A stretch of DNA of 11,906 bases from Candidatus Latescibacterota bacterium (GTDB taxonomy: Bacteria; Latescibacterota; 4484-107): assembly GCA_030613045.1 (NCBI GenBank), contig JAUWMS010000027.1, positions 1 through 11,906 of the forward strand, in the 5' to 3' direction. Below, one piece after another: positions 1-7,008 of the stretch. Every line of letters begins with the position of its first letter. Within the stretch, counting starts at the first letter, position 1. The notes beneath the pieces were generated by a model, which ran no database searches, was not told the origin of the DNA, and was given only the letters and a program-made list of their open reading frames with translations. Both the position numbers and the translations under genes were made by a program.

Positions 1-1375
1 AAAGTTCGTATTTCCGATACCGGTTCCCTACGATCTCAAGCGAGTCAATTTCGTACGGCACTTTCTTGCCGTCGGGCGCGATCAAGCGGAGATGCTTGCC
101 CCGTGCCGCGCGGATCGGAATCTCGACCGTGGCCTTGCACCATCCGTCCCGCTTCCACGAAAGCGGATTGAACACCACGATGGCGCGCTCGCCCATCCCG
201 GAGGTATCCCCCCGCCGGGCCAGCGCGGTGAGGCTGTCGCGGGAGAGGACCTCCCCGATCTGCCGGGCCTGCTCGAAACGATGCACCATATCCCGGTGGG
301 TGGCATCCACGCTGCACCCGCAGATGTCATCGTGGGGATGGTTCTTGATCAGCAGCTTCCACGCCTCGGTCAACACGCCCTCCGGATGGCGTTCTCCGCA
401 GATCCACGCTAAGGTCGCCAGCGGATCCGCGTATCGCTCCAACAGGGTCTGCGTCCGCTCGTTGGCCTGTTTAAGATACATCCGCGCCGAATACACACTG
501 GGCAGGATGGGAAAATATCGGCCCAGCCGCTTCTCACCCTGCGTCTCCTTGAAGTCGGAGCGGGCGGCCTTAACTTCGTCTATGTATTGCCGGTAATCGC
601 CATGGACGAACTCCGCATCCTCGATGTGCTCGTTGAAGTACCGAATCGTGTCCGGCAGTTTCGGATCCGGCTCGATGTGGTCGCATCCGTTGTTGAACAA
701 AAGCATCGGCGTCGTGGCGTACTTCGACAATACCTCGATGGACGCTTCGGCCCGTTCCTTCGCCTGCTCAAAGCTGAATCGCTCCTTTTTGTCGTCTCCG
801 AATATCGTGAGATAGCCCAGACGAGAGGCATTGCAATATCCCTGCACGAAATGCACGGCCAACACCGAACTTGCTCCGTCCATCCCCTTCCAGATAAACT
901 CGGATCCCAACTCCTCGCCCTCGTCGCCCATCCCCCGCGTAAACAGCGCGGAGTCTATCCCCGACTTGCACAAAATCTGCGGCAACTGGGCTATGTGCCC
1001 AAACGCGTCGGGAACGTATCCCACGTCCATCCGGCCCCCGAAATCCTCCGCGATGCGTTTCCCGATCAGGAGATTTCGCACGATGGCCTCTCCGCTCACC
1101 AAAAACTCATCGCACAACACGTACCACGGGCCCACCTCGATCCTTCCCTCCTCGATATAGCGCCGCACCCGCTCCTCGTTCTCCGGCCGCACTTGCAGAT
1201 AATCCTCCAATACAATCGTCTGCCCGTCGAACACAAACACCTTGTATTCAGGCTGATTGTCCAGAATATCCAGCAACTTGTCGAACAACTTCACCAGCCG
1301 AATGCGAAACTCCTGAAACGGCGAATACCACGCTCGATCCCAGTGGGTCTCAGGGACAATGATGACACGGTGCAT
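1..1375 (-). CDS. GH38 alpha-mannosidase, N-terminal part (runs off window)
   Basis: This reading frame is open for 458 codons from ATG 1375 to the window edge, with no stop. It encodes the N-terminal half of a glycoside hydrolase family 38 alpha-mannosidase, a zinc enzyme that removes alpha-linked mannose with retention of configuration. Visible motifs are ETHWDRAWY (residues 9-17; H11 and D13 fit the first zinc ligands), VPDAFGH (D123 fits the catalytic nucleophile and zinc ligand), NNGCDHIEP (around D232) and NHPHDDICGCS (H348 fits the last zinc ligand). This layout resembles bacterial MngB-type enzymes, usually about 850-900 residues, so roughly half is outside the window. No signal peptide is visible, so a cytoplasmic location is likely. 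The start has a good ribosome binding site, AAAAGGAG, 5 nt upstream. The substrate linkage (mannosylglycerate, glycan fragments or other) cannot be read from the sequence. The family call is firm. Confidence 0.93.
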   Translation of the reverse strand, partial: MHRVIIVPETHWDRAWYSPFQEFRIRLVKLFDKLLDILDNQPEYKVFVFDGQTIVLEDYLQVRPENEERVRRYIEEGRIEVGPWYVLCDEFLVSGEAIVRNLLIGKRIAEDFGGRMDVGYVPDAFGHIAQLPQILCKSGIDSALFTRGMGDEGEELGSEFIWKGMDGASSVLAVHFVQGYCNASRLGYLTIFGDDKKERFSFEQAKERAEASIEVLSKYATTPMLLFNNGCDHIEPDPKLPDTIRYFNEHIEDAEFVHGDYRQYIDEVKAARSDFKETQGEKRLGRYFPILPSVYSARMYLKQANERTQTLLERYADPLATLAWICGERHPEGVLTEAWKLLIKNHPHDDICGCSVDATHRDMVHRFEQARQIGEVLSRDSLTALARRGDTSGMGERAIVVFNPLSWKRDGWCKATVEIPIRAARGKHLRLIAPDGKKVPYEIDSLEIVGNRYRKYEL

Positions 1376-1390
1376 GGGAACTCCTTTTGG

Positions 1391-1418
1391 TGAGTGGTGA
1401 GTAGTGAATGGTGAGTGG
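1391..1418. repeat. Heptamer tandem repeat (TGAGTGG type)
   Basis: Four consecutive 7-nt units (TGAGTGG, TGAGTAG, TGAATGG, TGAGTGG) lie in the spacer just upstream of the GH38 ribosome binding site. The period is exactly seven. Confidence 0.85.
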
Positions 1419-1431
1419 TAGGCTCCTCTTC

Positions 1432-1462
1432 CGTTTTACGTTTTTACGCTTTACGTTTTACG
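1432..1462. repeat. Heptamer tandem repeat (CGTTTTA type)
   Basis: Four units (CGTTTTA, CGTTTTTA with one extra T, CGCTTTA, CGTTTTA) overlap the 3' end of the acyltransferase-like gene. Read on the minus strand each unit contains TAA, and one of these is that gene's stop codon at 1451-1453. Confidence 0.85.
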
Positions 1463-2452
1463 CCGCTTCAGCATAAGATGCCCTTTGATCAATGCTTTTG
1501 AGAGCATCGAGGCATATTTCTCCACGATGTAATAAGACCTCAATTCCCCGCCGAAGCCGCGTTTGAATTTCGACACGGAGGGAAGGTTCGCTCCTGAGAA
1601 GTCGAAGTACGAATGCGTTTTGGACATCTCCTTCATGATCGTCCATACGAGGAGCGGCGTGGCGCCGGTGGCGTAGTAGTCGGGATCCGCGCCGGCGACC
1701 CAGTCGTACGCCGTGTCGAATCCCGGGACCACGATGCGCGCGGACATCGGGTGACCGGCACCATCCTCGGCTACGTACAATCGGCAGAGATCCCGTATTC
1801 GCAATTGCTCGTAGAACGCTTGCATCCGATCCCGCGCAAGCGGCGGAGCGCTCTTCTGCCGGGCGAACGAGCGATCCTGAAGCCGCAGGAACGTGGCAAT
1901 GTCCGCACTTTCTGCAATCCGGATGCCCTGCTTCGCAGCCTTGTTGATCTGCTTCCGGATGTTGTGTTCGCAGTTTGTCCAAGCTCCTTCCATATCCTGC
2001 AAAGGAACGACGTACGTGTACCGCACCTCCACGCCCCAACCCGCCCAGCCAAATGGACGAACATCCCGGAGCGCGGGAGAATGACGCAGAAGCACGTAGT
2101 GGAAATCCGTTTCTATCCGCTCGATGAGTGGGCCGGCGACGGCGGTGCGTTTTCCCTCCTCCTGAGCCGCACGGCTTGCCGACGAAGGCGCAAAAAGAAA
2201 TCCGCCGTAAGGTGTAAGCGCCGGCGTGGCGACCTTCTTCAGCCCCATCTTTTGGAACCGGAGCAACCCGCATCCACCGATTAGATCGCCTCCCCGAAGA
2301 CATCCAAGCCGGATTGGCGTTCCTCCCAACGCCTCCGCGGCGGCCTCCAACCAGGCGGATGTGGAGAACACCGTTCCCTCCGGCGACGTCCGGACGAAGG
2401 CGTCCCAGATTTCGGGATCGTGGATTTGGACGACTTCAAGTTTGGCGCTCAT
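1451..2452 (-). CDS. FemAB / GNAT-fold acyltransferase (BioF2-like acetyltransferase domain)
   Basis: This 333-residue protein resembles the FemAB-like branch of the GNAT superfamily (acetyltransferase_6 / CelD type), whose members transfer acyl or aminoacyl groups onto cell-wall, polysaccharide or lipid precursors. The N-terminal half reads DPEIWDAFV..TVFSTSAWLEAAAEAL, typical of the first GNAT-like lobe. The second lobe carries NIRKQINKAAKQGIRI (164-179), YDWVAGADPDYYATGATPLL (249-268) and YFDFSGANLPSVSKFKRGFG (282-301), which match the family's usual conserved stretches. There is no signal peptide, as expected for a cytoplasmic enzyme. The ATG at 2452 has only a weak upstream AGAGC and lies 10 nt from a heptamer array. 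Its last residues and stop codon lie in another array. The neighbours are the propeller gene upstream and GH38 downstream. The substrate is unknown; the fold call is fairly secure. Confidence 0.8.
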   Translation of the reverse strand: MSAKLEVVQIHDPEIWDAFVRTSPEGTVFSTSAWLEAAAEALGGTPIRLGCLRGGDLIGGCGLLRFQKMGLKKVATPALTPYGGFLFAPSSASRAAQEEGKRTAVAGPLIERIETDFHYVLLRHSPALRDVRPFGWAGWGVEVRYTYVVPLQDMEGAWTNCEHNIRKQINKAAKQGIRIAESADIATFLRLQDRSFARQKSAPPLARDRMQAFYEQLRIRDLCRLYVAEDGAGHPMSARIVVPGFDTAYDWVAGADPDYYATGATPLLVWTIMKEMSKTHSYFDFSGANLPSVSKFKRGFGGELRSYYIVEKYASMLSKALIKGHLMLKRRKT

Positions 2453-2462
2453 GCTTTGCTCT

Positions 2463-2500
2463 GGTTATTGGTTATTGGTTATTGGTGAGTGGTGAGTGGT
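2463..2500. repeat. Mixed heptamer tandem repeat (GGTTATT / GGTGAGT)
   Basis: Three GGTTATT units run without phase change into two GGTGAGT units. Two heptamer types therefore share one array and one register, directly upstream of the acyltransferase start. Confidence 0.88.
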
Positions 2501-2532
2501 TCCCCTCCCCCACTCCCCTCCCGCCGTGCGAT

Positions 2533-2546
2533 GAACCACACGGTTC
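2533..2546. other. Small hairpin in the 2453-2644 spacer
   Basis: GAACC and GGTTC pair around ACAC. The stem is only 5 bp, and no T-run follows on either strand. The 192-bp spacer between the propeller and acyltransferase genes otherwise holds a C-rich stretch (2501-2522) and two heptamer arrays. I see no gene in it. Confidence 0.3.
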
Positions 2547-2559
2547 GGTTGCTCTCCCT

Positions 2560-2612
2560 CACGTTTCACGTTTCACGCTTTAAATTTTACGTTTTACGTT
2601 TTACGCTTCACG
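2560..2612. repeat. Heptamer tandem repeat (CACGTTT / TACGTTT)
   Basis: About seven and a half units in perfect 7-nt register: CACGTTT twice, CACGCTT, TAAATTT, TACGTTT twice, TACGCTT, then CACG. It is the longest array in the window. It ends next to a CTCCGCG-rich segment (2617-2638) that resembles one arm of the larger word-repeat hairpins seen elsewhere. Confidence 0.88.
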
Positions 2613-2644
2613 AGATCTCCTCCGCGTCCTCCGCGGTGAATCCT

Positions 2645-4897
2645 CTACCGAACCACGGCAAATTTCCCCGTGATGTGCCGACCTAAAGCGTCGGTGACGA
2701 CATAAAAATACACGCCCGATCCCACCATGTTTCGGGCTCCATTCCCGCCGTCCCACGTTACGGTGCGCATCCCGCTTGCGGGAGTGAGAACACACACTAG
2801 TTCTCCGGAACGTGTGAAGATGCGGACGGACGAAGCGTCGGCGGGCAGGTCGGCGAAGGTGATTTTGGCGTTCTCATGGGACAAGATCATGGGATTGGGG
2901 AACACGCGTATTTCGGGAAACGCGGGTGTGGGGCTGATCGGCACCTCTAATTTGCTGAGTCCCCGGGTCGTGCCGATCCATAGTTCCCCGGCGTGGGCGT
3001 CGAACGCGAGGGATCGCACCCCATCGTCCACCAGCCCGCTGTTGGCCCGGGTGTACGTGACGATGGAACCGTCGCGCGCGCCGAGTCGGGAAAGCCCTCC
3101 CTCGGTTCCGAACCACTTGTTGCCCACCGCATCCTCCACGATAACGTGGATAATCGCGCTCCCCAGGCCTTCCTCCCGACCGTACCGATCCCAGCTTTCC
3201 ACAGTGAACGTGCCCTCGGTCGGGGAATACGCGCCCCGGATCGCATTCACGCCGTTGTCCGTGGCCACCCACAGGACGCCCTCCTGATCCACGACGATGT
3301 CCGAAACGTTATCGCTGGTCAGTTCCTTATGGGAAGCGGTGGAGAGCGTCACGAGGTGATCGTCGCGCTTGTCGAACGGGGTTCCCCCCACATCGAGCAG
3401 CGAAAATCCCAGTTCCCGGGTGCCGAACCAGACCAACCCGGAGGGGGCCGCAGTGACCACGTTGATCTCGCCGGTGGGCAGGCCGTCGTCCGAAAGGCTG
3501 AAAGCCTGCTGTTCGGAGGCGGGGAAGTCATCGATCACCACCAACGGAGTGACCGGAGGCGGAAGCAACGACTCGTTGGCCTGATAGTTGCACATCCAGA
3601 TATTTCCCCAACCATCTACGGAAAAATCGTTGAGCACGACCCATCTTTTGTTCACTGTAGGACGCAACGGGGTATTGTCCGGAGTGAGTTCGGAAATCAA
3701 ATCCGCGGCCGTGTTCGCGGTCCCGTCGTCCTCGATCAGAAATCCCCCGCTCCCCCAGGTGCCTCCCCATATCCGTCCTTTTGGATCCACGTGAACCGAC
3801 ACCACCGACTTGGTGAAATATTGGCACCAGTGTTCTCCGTCGAAGCGATAAACCCCTTTCGTTTCCTCGTCCCGCCCACTCGTCGCCGCCCAGAGCACGC
3901 CGTTCGGATCCACCTGAAGATCCATAAACTTGTTCCCCGGCGGTCCCGGCGGAGGCGGCACATGCGTTCGTCTGGATCCCCACAGGTAAGTCAACCCGAT
4001 GCCCTGGGCGTTGAGCCACAATGCAGTCGGCGAAGCGGATCGGGCCACGAAGACCGGAATCTCGTTCGAGAACCAAGCATAGCGTTTCCAGGTCTCCTCG
4101 TACTTTCGGAAGAGCCCTTCTTCAGTAGCCGCCAAAATCTCCGTTCCGTGCGCGATCAAATCATATACTTGGCCCGTAAGCGATCCGGCGACTCGGAATT
4201 TCCCGTCTTTCCACTGAAATACCCCCCATCTCGTGCCTACATAAACCGCGGAATCGTCGTGGGCGATAGTCTGCACGTTCCAGACCTTTCTGGAGTTCCA
4301 ACTGGCCGGATCGAGCAGGTTGGGCTGATTCAGATCCGCAAACGCCACGCCCTCCGCGGTGCCTGCCCACAACCGGTCGCCGATGACTTCCACGCACAAG
4401 ACCTCCGCATCCTTAGTCAGGCGTCCCAACATACGATAGTTCTCTTTGATCTCCTCCCGATCCGGAAGAAAGACGCTGATGCCGTTTTTTGCCGTGGCCA
4501 CGAAAAGCATATCGCCGTATGCACATAGATCGTTGATGCGGTCGCCAGCAAAATCCGAATACGTCGCCACGATCCCCTCGCCCTCGACCCACTTGCTCAG
4601 TCCGTCTCCGTCCGTGCCGAACCACAAATTTCCGGAGGCATCCCGTTCGATGCTTAGAACAACATTCCCTGCTAATCCGTTCAGATTGGTGTACGTCGTG
4701 TACGTCATATCCTTCAGGTCATAGCGATAAACCCCGCCTTCGGTGGCGGCCCAGACGCCATCCGAATCGGCGAGCAGGTCGTTTGCCCAGTTCATAGAGG
4801 TATACGTCGTCCAGTCGCTGTTATCGCGACCGTAGGATGGGTTGCTGCCGATCATCGCCAGGATACACACTCCAAGGATAATGCCTGCGTTACGCAA
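2645..4897 (-). CDS. Exported double beta-propeller protein with FlgD-like C-terminal domain
   Basis: This 750-residue protein starts with a signal peptide (about residues 1-23, cleavage near SYG). I count 14 propeller repeats by eye, of the form DxxGxLWxGTxxGL, from about residue 41 to 652; examples are SIERDASGNLWFGTDGDGLS, VVDQEGVLWVATDNGV and AFDAHAGELWIGTTRGLSKL. They resemble the two-component-regulator propeller repeat, and 14 fits two seven-bladed domains. The last 90 residues (from FPEIRVFPNPM) form a FlgD-Ig/T9SS-type C-terminal domain ending GKFAVVR. There is no membrane helix, Y_Y_Y domain or kinase, so this is not a membrane sensor like the Bacteroidetes hybrid two-component systems. 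It is probably secreted or surface-attached, with unknown ligand. The start is TTG at 4897, with GAGGAGG 6 nt upstream; the nearby ATG at 4903 is out of frame and meets a stop after three codons. The domain call is firm. Confidence 0.88.
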   Translation of the reverse strand: MRNAGIILGVCILAMIGSNPSYGRDNSDWTTYTSMNWANDLLADSDGVWAATEGGVYRYDLKDMTYTTYTNLNGLAGNVVLSIERDASGNLWFGTDGDGLSKWVEGEGIVATYSDFAGDRINDLCAYGDMLFVATAKNGISVFLPDREEIKENYRMLGRLTKDAEVLCVEVIGDRLWAGTAEGVAFADLNQPNLLDPASWNSRKVWNVQTIAHDDSAVYVGTRWGVFQWKDGKFRVAGSLTGQVYDLIAHGTEILAATEEGLFRKYEETWKRYAWFSNEIPVFVARSASPTALWLNAQGIGLTYLWGSRRTHVPPPPGPPGNKFMDLQVDPNGVLWAATSGRDEETKGVYRFDGEHWCQYFTKSVVSVHVDPKGRIWGGTWGSGGFLIEDDGTANTAADLISELTPDNTPLRPTVNKRWVVLNDFSVDGWGNIWMCNYQANESLLPPPVTPLVVIDDFPASEQQAFSLSDDGLPTGEINVVTAAPSGLVWFGTRELGFSLLDVGGTPFDKRDDHLVTLSTASHKELTSDNVSDIVVDQEGVLWVATDNGVNAIRGAYSPTEGTFTVESWDRYGREEGLGSAIIHVIVEDAVGNKWFGTEGGLSRLGARDGSIVTYTRANSGLVDDGVRSLAFDAHAGELWIGTTRGLSKLEVPISPTPAFPEIRVFPNPMILSHENAKITFADLPADASSVRIFTRSGELVCVLTPASGMRTVTWDGGNGARNMVGSGVYFYVVTDALGRHITGKFAVVR

Positions 4898-4903
4898 TCA
4901 TCG

Positions 4904-4910
4904 CCTCCTC
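4904..4910 (-). promoter_or_regulatory. Ribosome binding site that decides a TTG start
   Basis: On the minus strand GAGGAGG lies 6 nt before TTG 4897, and only 1-2 nt before an out-of-frame ATG. The spacing supports TTG as the propeller gene's start. Confidence 0.7.
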
Positions 4911-4920
4911 TCCTTTTAAT

Positions 4921-4973
4921 GAACAATGGGCAATCCCCTCCATGAATTGGGGCGATTGGGCGGGGTATTGTTC
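4921..4973. other. Inverted repeat in spacer before the propeller gene
   Basis: GAACAAT (4921-4927) pairs with ATTGTTC (4967-4973), and an inner CCCC (4935-4938) can pair with GGGG (4949-4952). On the minus strand it lies between the 81-residue gene and the propeller gene. It may be a weak terminator or a recombined heptamer array, since its outer arm is a heptamer unit. No T-run follows. Confidence 0.4.
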
Positions 4974-5000
4974 ATTGCTCATTACTCATTGTTCATTGCT
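4967..5000. repeat. Heptamer tandem repeat (ATTGTTC type)
   Basis: Units ATTGTTC, ATTGCTC, ATTACTC, ATTGTTC, ATTGCT in exact register. On the minus strand each full unit contributes a TGA or TAA after its neighbour. The array encodes the last residues and stop codon of the 81-residue protein. Confidence 0.88.
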
Positions 5001-5231
5001 TAAGGGGAACTGATCCATCAATCTCCGAAATCGAGCGGCGTAAATCAAATCATACACCGCCATCTTGTCCGGGGCGATGTGCTCCACCTCGGCTCGGACG
5101 GAACAGGCCGACCGTTCCGCCTCCTCGCGGCTCAGCCCGCCGAACCGAATCCGGTCGCAGAGCCTGTCCACGACTGTCTTGATGCGAAAAAGCCGCTCTT
5201 CCTCCTCCTGAAGAAGTTTCTCCTGGATCAT
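4986..5231 (-). CDS. Small hypothetical protein (81 aa)
   Basis: I do not recognise this protein. It is charged and looks helical: MIQEKLLQEEEERLFRIKTV at the start, a middle with SREEAERSACSVRAEVEHI, and PDKMAVYDLIYAARFRRLMD near the end. It has no signal peptide or membrane segment. I chose ATG 5231 over an in-frame GTG at 5270, because the GTG lies in a word-repeat segment and has no ribosome binding site, while the ATG has a moderate GGCGGGTGA upstream. It lies 98 nt after hepT in the same direction and could be co-transcribed with it, but nothing shows a functional link. Its final residues (SNEQ) and stop come from the heptamer array, so the true ancestral C-terminus may have differed. 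Reading-frame quality and a patterned helix suggest a real gene; the function is unknown. Confidence 0.6.
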   Translation of the reverse strand: MIQEKLLQEEEERLFRIKTVVDRLCDRIRFGGLSREEAERSACSVRAEVEHIAPDKMAVYDLIYAARFRRLMDQFPLSNEQ

Positions 5232-5264
5232 TATGGATTCACCCGCCTTTCGCTGGAAATGAAA

Positions 5265-5293
5265 AAGCACCGCAGAAGCGCGGAAAACGCAGT
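5265..5293. repeat. Word-repeat segment of the CACCGCAGA type
   Basis: The spacer between hepT and the 81-residue gene carries degenerate CGC-AGA/GGA words (CACCGCAGAAGCGCGGAAAA and on). It resembles one arm of the hairpin at 7009-7088 but has no clear partner arm here. Confidence 0.45.
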
Positions 5294-5306
5294 GATTTGG
5301 TGGTCC

Positions 5307-5327
5307 CGCTTCACGTTTTACGCTTGG
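5307..5327. repeat. Short heptamer array (CGCTTCA CGTTTTA CGCTTGG)
   Basis: Three units in 7-nt register begin 2 nt beyond the hepT stop codon (5330-5332). They are of the same family as the arrays at 1432 and 2560. Confidence 0.65.
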
Positions 5328-5329
5328 TG

Positions 5330-5797
5330 TTACATCTGCTTCACCGCAGATAGAAATCGCTCCACCTCACCTTTGTAACTCTTCCTCAATCGCATCGTCT
5401 TATTCAGCACAATGCGCACCTTCTCAGATTCCAAACGAGACGCGTATGCATGTCTGAAAAAATGTCGGAAAGCACGAAGTTCATCCAACAACAAAAAACT
5501 CTCCTTCGACAAAAGCGCCGGTCTTATCCCTTCAATGTCCTCCCGCATCCGCTTCAAAAGTTCTATGTGCCATCTCGATCGGTCACCGATCGAGTTCTCG
5601 AAGAACGCGGCGATGATCTCAAAGAGGTCCTCAAACGCACAAAAAAGATTATGCAGTTGGTAGGAAAGGCTCTCCAATCGCATCGCGTCCCTCTCAAAGC
5701 CTTCCTCCCGCTCCTCAAGCCGTTCGTAGATGCCCTGGATCTCGGCAAGCTGAGCACGCACATCCGCTTCAAGAACACTCAATGTTCCCTTATCCAT
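5330..5797 (-). CDS. hepT: HepT-like RNase toxin (HEPN domain) of an MntA-HepT pair
   Basis: This 155-residue all-helical protein carries R111-H-F-F-R-H116-A-Y118, an exact match to the RX4HXY motif of HEPN-domain HepT toxins. In characterised pairs the R and H form the RNase active site, and the tyrosine is AMPylated by the partner nucleotidyltransferase, which silences the toxin. The protein is longer than the usual DUF86 type (about 110-140 residues), and its N-terminus begins with a coiled-coil-like stretch (about 7-45), so it fits a HepT-like side branch better than classic DUF86. The start is ATG 5797, because AAGGAGGG lies 6 nt upstream; a longer reading from 5836 has no such site. It overlaps the 3' end of mntA by 19 nt, which indicates translational coupling. 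The toxin role is inferred from motif and partner. Confidence 0.82.
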   Translation of the reverse strand: MDKGTLSVLEADVRAQLAEIQGIYERLEEREEGFERDAMRLESLSYQLHNLFCAFEDLFEIIAAFFENSIGDRSRWHIELLKRMREDIEGIRPALLSKESFLLLDELRAFRHFFRHAYASRLESEKVRIVLNKTMRLRKSYKGEVERFLSAVKQM

Positions 5798-6123
5798 CGT
5801 AGTCCCTCCTTCCTGATCTTCCCGGAAAATCGGCACGTTTCAAGCTCCACCAAATCTACTTCCCTTCCCAACGTGCGGGACAATTCCGCAGCTAAGGCAA
5901 AGAAATGCTCTCCGGGCAATGCTTCCACCGCGATGTCCACGTCGGAGTCCTCGCAAAAACGTCCCTCCTTCAGAACCGAACCGAAAAGCACCGCCTGCCG
6001 AAAACCATATCGCCCGGAAAGCCTCTCCACGAGCTTCAGCGCTTTCTCAAGCATCTCACGCCTCTCCCGCTCCCGCTCCTCGCGTTTTTCAGCGAGAATC
6101 TGATCAAGAAGTGTGGTCTCCAT
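5779..6123 (-). CDS. mntA: MntA-like nucleotidyltransferase antitoxin
   Basis: This 114-residue minimal nucleotidyltransferase (DNA polymerase beta superfamily) is the probable antitoxin of the HepT pair; known MntA proteins AMPylate HepT on the tyrosine of RX4HXY. The metal-binding signature reads FGSVLKEGRFCEDSDVDIAV, with G48-S49, D61 and D63, and a third acidic residue at D90 in REVDLVELE. The gap between GS and the first Asp is 11 residues, not the usual 10. An N-terminal charged helix (AEKREERERERREMLEKALK, 11-30) precedes the catalytic domain. I chose ATG 6123, which has AAGGGG 9 nt upstream; an in-frame GTG at 6153 falls inside a hairpin repeat and would add ten residues. The antitoxin gene comes first and overlaps hepT. 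The family is clear; activity toward HepT is inferred. Confidence 0.85.
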   Translation of the reverse strand: METTLLDQILAEKREERERERREMLEKALKLVERLSGRYGFRQAVLFGSVLKEGRFCEDSDVDIAVEALPGEHFFALAAELSRTLGREVDLVELETCRFSGKIRKEGLRWIREH

Positions 6124-6139
6124 TACGTGAATCCCCTTA

Positions 6140-6198
6140 CCACGGAATACCACGGAAGCACACAGAACGACTCCGTGGATTTCCGTGCACTTCCGTGG
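6140..6198. repeat. Imperfect inverted repeat of CACGGAA words
   Basis: Left arm 6140-6167 and the reverse complement of 6171-6198 are both built from CCACGGAA-type words (left begins CCACGGAATACCACGGAA, right reads CCACGGAAGTGCACGGAAAT). About 20 of 28 positions pair around a 3-nt loop. It fills most of the spacer between the FG-GAP gene and mntA and could fold in RNA on either strand. Confidence 0.8.
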
Positions 6199-6204
6199 GT
6201 TGTG

Positions 6205-6969
6205 TTACCACTTCACCCGCCTCAGATCCAGATCCCATATCTTCAGAAACCGCCCCCCGGATTCCGCGATCAACTCCGGGATGCCGTCTTCATCTATGTC
6301 CGACAGCGCGATCCGATCCCCGAAGCGCTCCGGAGATTGCCACTCGATATCGAAAAATCGGGCGTCGAGCACCACGCCGGTATTCAACACGATCTCGTCG
6401 TCTCCGTCGCCGTCCACATCTCCTACGACGATCTGGTCTGCCGTAAGCCGCTGTTCGCTCGCCCACTCCTCGAACTGGCTCTTCCCGTCGTAAATATAAA
6501 GCCGACCGTCCGCGCAGAAAATCAGCTCCATCTGTATGTCCCGATCCACGTCCGCGAGGATCATCGCGTTGATTGCTTCGAAGCGTTCCCGCTGAATCTC
6601 CCAGACGATCCGGCGGGACCGCGCATCGTAATAGAGGATCTTTCCCCCGGAAGTATACGTCACGATCTCCTCGCGACCGTCCAAGTTCACGTCCAACAGA
6701 AATACCCCGCCGATTGCCGAGCCGAGTGGTTCGGATTTCCATACTTCTTCGTACCCGCCTCCTTTTCGCTGCAATACACGAAGAAACCCCCGGTTGTCCC
6801 CGTACACGATCCCGGAGCTATCCGCAAAGGCCTGAAAGGCCCCGAAACGCGTGCTTATCTCCTGCGCATCCTCCTCCGGCGATGCCCATGCATGCCCTGA
6901 GCCTCGAAGGGCCGAGTCGCCAGAGAGGAGCGCTATTCCCGTCAAAATCAGCACCCAAACTATTTTCAT
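6205..6969 (-). CDS. Exported FG-GAP/VCBS repeat protein
   Basis: This 254-residue protein begins with a signal peptide (about 1-29, cleavage near AWA). The rest holds short beta-propeller repeats of FG-GAP/VCBS type with calcium-loop sequences: DVNLDGREEI (from D93), DVDRDIQMEL (from D140, degenerate), DVDGDGDDEI (from D184) and DIDEDGIPEL (from D224). Such loops bind calcium in integrin-alpha-like propellers. Only about four to five blades are present, so it would be a partial or short propeller and may need a partner or oligomerise. The location is periplasmic or extracellular; the ligand is unknown. The start is secure: GGAGGGAGG lies 5 nt before ATG 6969. The neighbours are the metallophosphoesterase-like gene 127 nt upstream and mntA 81 nt downstream, each across a hairpin repeat. 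It could share a transcript with the preceding gene, but the large hairpin between them makes that uncertain. Confidence 0.85.
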   Translation of the reverse strand: MKIVWVLILTGIALLSGDSALRGSGHAWASPEEDAQEISTRFGAFQAFADSSGIVYGDNRGFLRVLQRKGGGYEEVWKSEPLGSAIGGVFLLDVNLDGREEIVTYTSGGKILYYDARSRRIVWEIQRERFEAINAMILADVDRDIQMELIFCADGRLYIYDGKSQFEEWASEQRLTADQIVVGDVDGDGDDEIVLNTGVVLDARFFDIEWQSPERFGDRIALSDIDEDGIPELIAESGGRFLKIWDLDLRRVKW

Positions 6970-6974
6970 TGTGT

Positions 6975-6983
6975 CCTCCCTCC
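6975..6983 (-). promoter_or_regulatory. Strong ribosome binding site of the FG-GAP gene
   Basis: GGAGGGAGG followed by a 5-nt spacer and ATG 6969. It is the strongest such site in the window and fixes the start. Confidence 0.75.
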
Positions 6984-7008
6984 TCGATTTCGGATTTTAG
7001 AAACCTCC

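Noticed and set aside
587..1393. Plus-strand open frame of 268 codons at the left end
   Set aside because: It is antisense to the GH38 gene, which carries catalytic motifs and runs open for 458 codons.
1391..1462. Possible CRISPR array from repeated units in spacers
   Set aside because: Units are 7 nt and contiguous, with no spacer sequences and no cas genes.
2993..4528. Long plus-strand open frame (511 codons) opposite the propeller gene
   Set aside because: It lies wholly antisense to a gene with clear repeats, a signal peptide and a ribosome binding site. Its composition is that of a GC-rich shadow frame and it shows no domain.
4867..4870. Lipoprotein signal (LGVC) in the propeller protein's leader
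   Set aside because: The cysteine falls too early, inside the hydrophobic core at residue 11; an ordinary signal peptide ending near residue 23 fits better.
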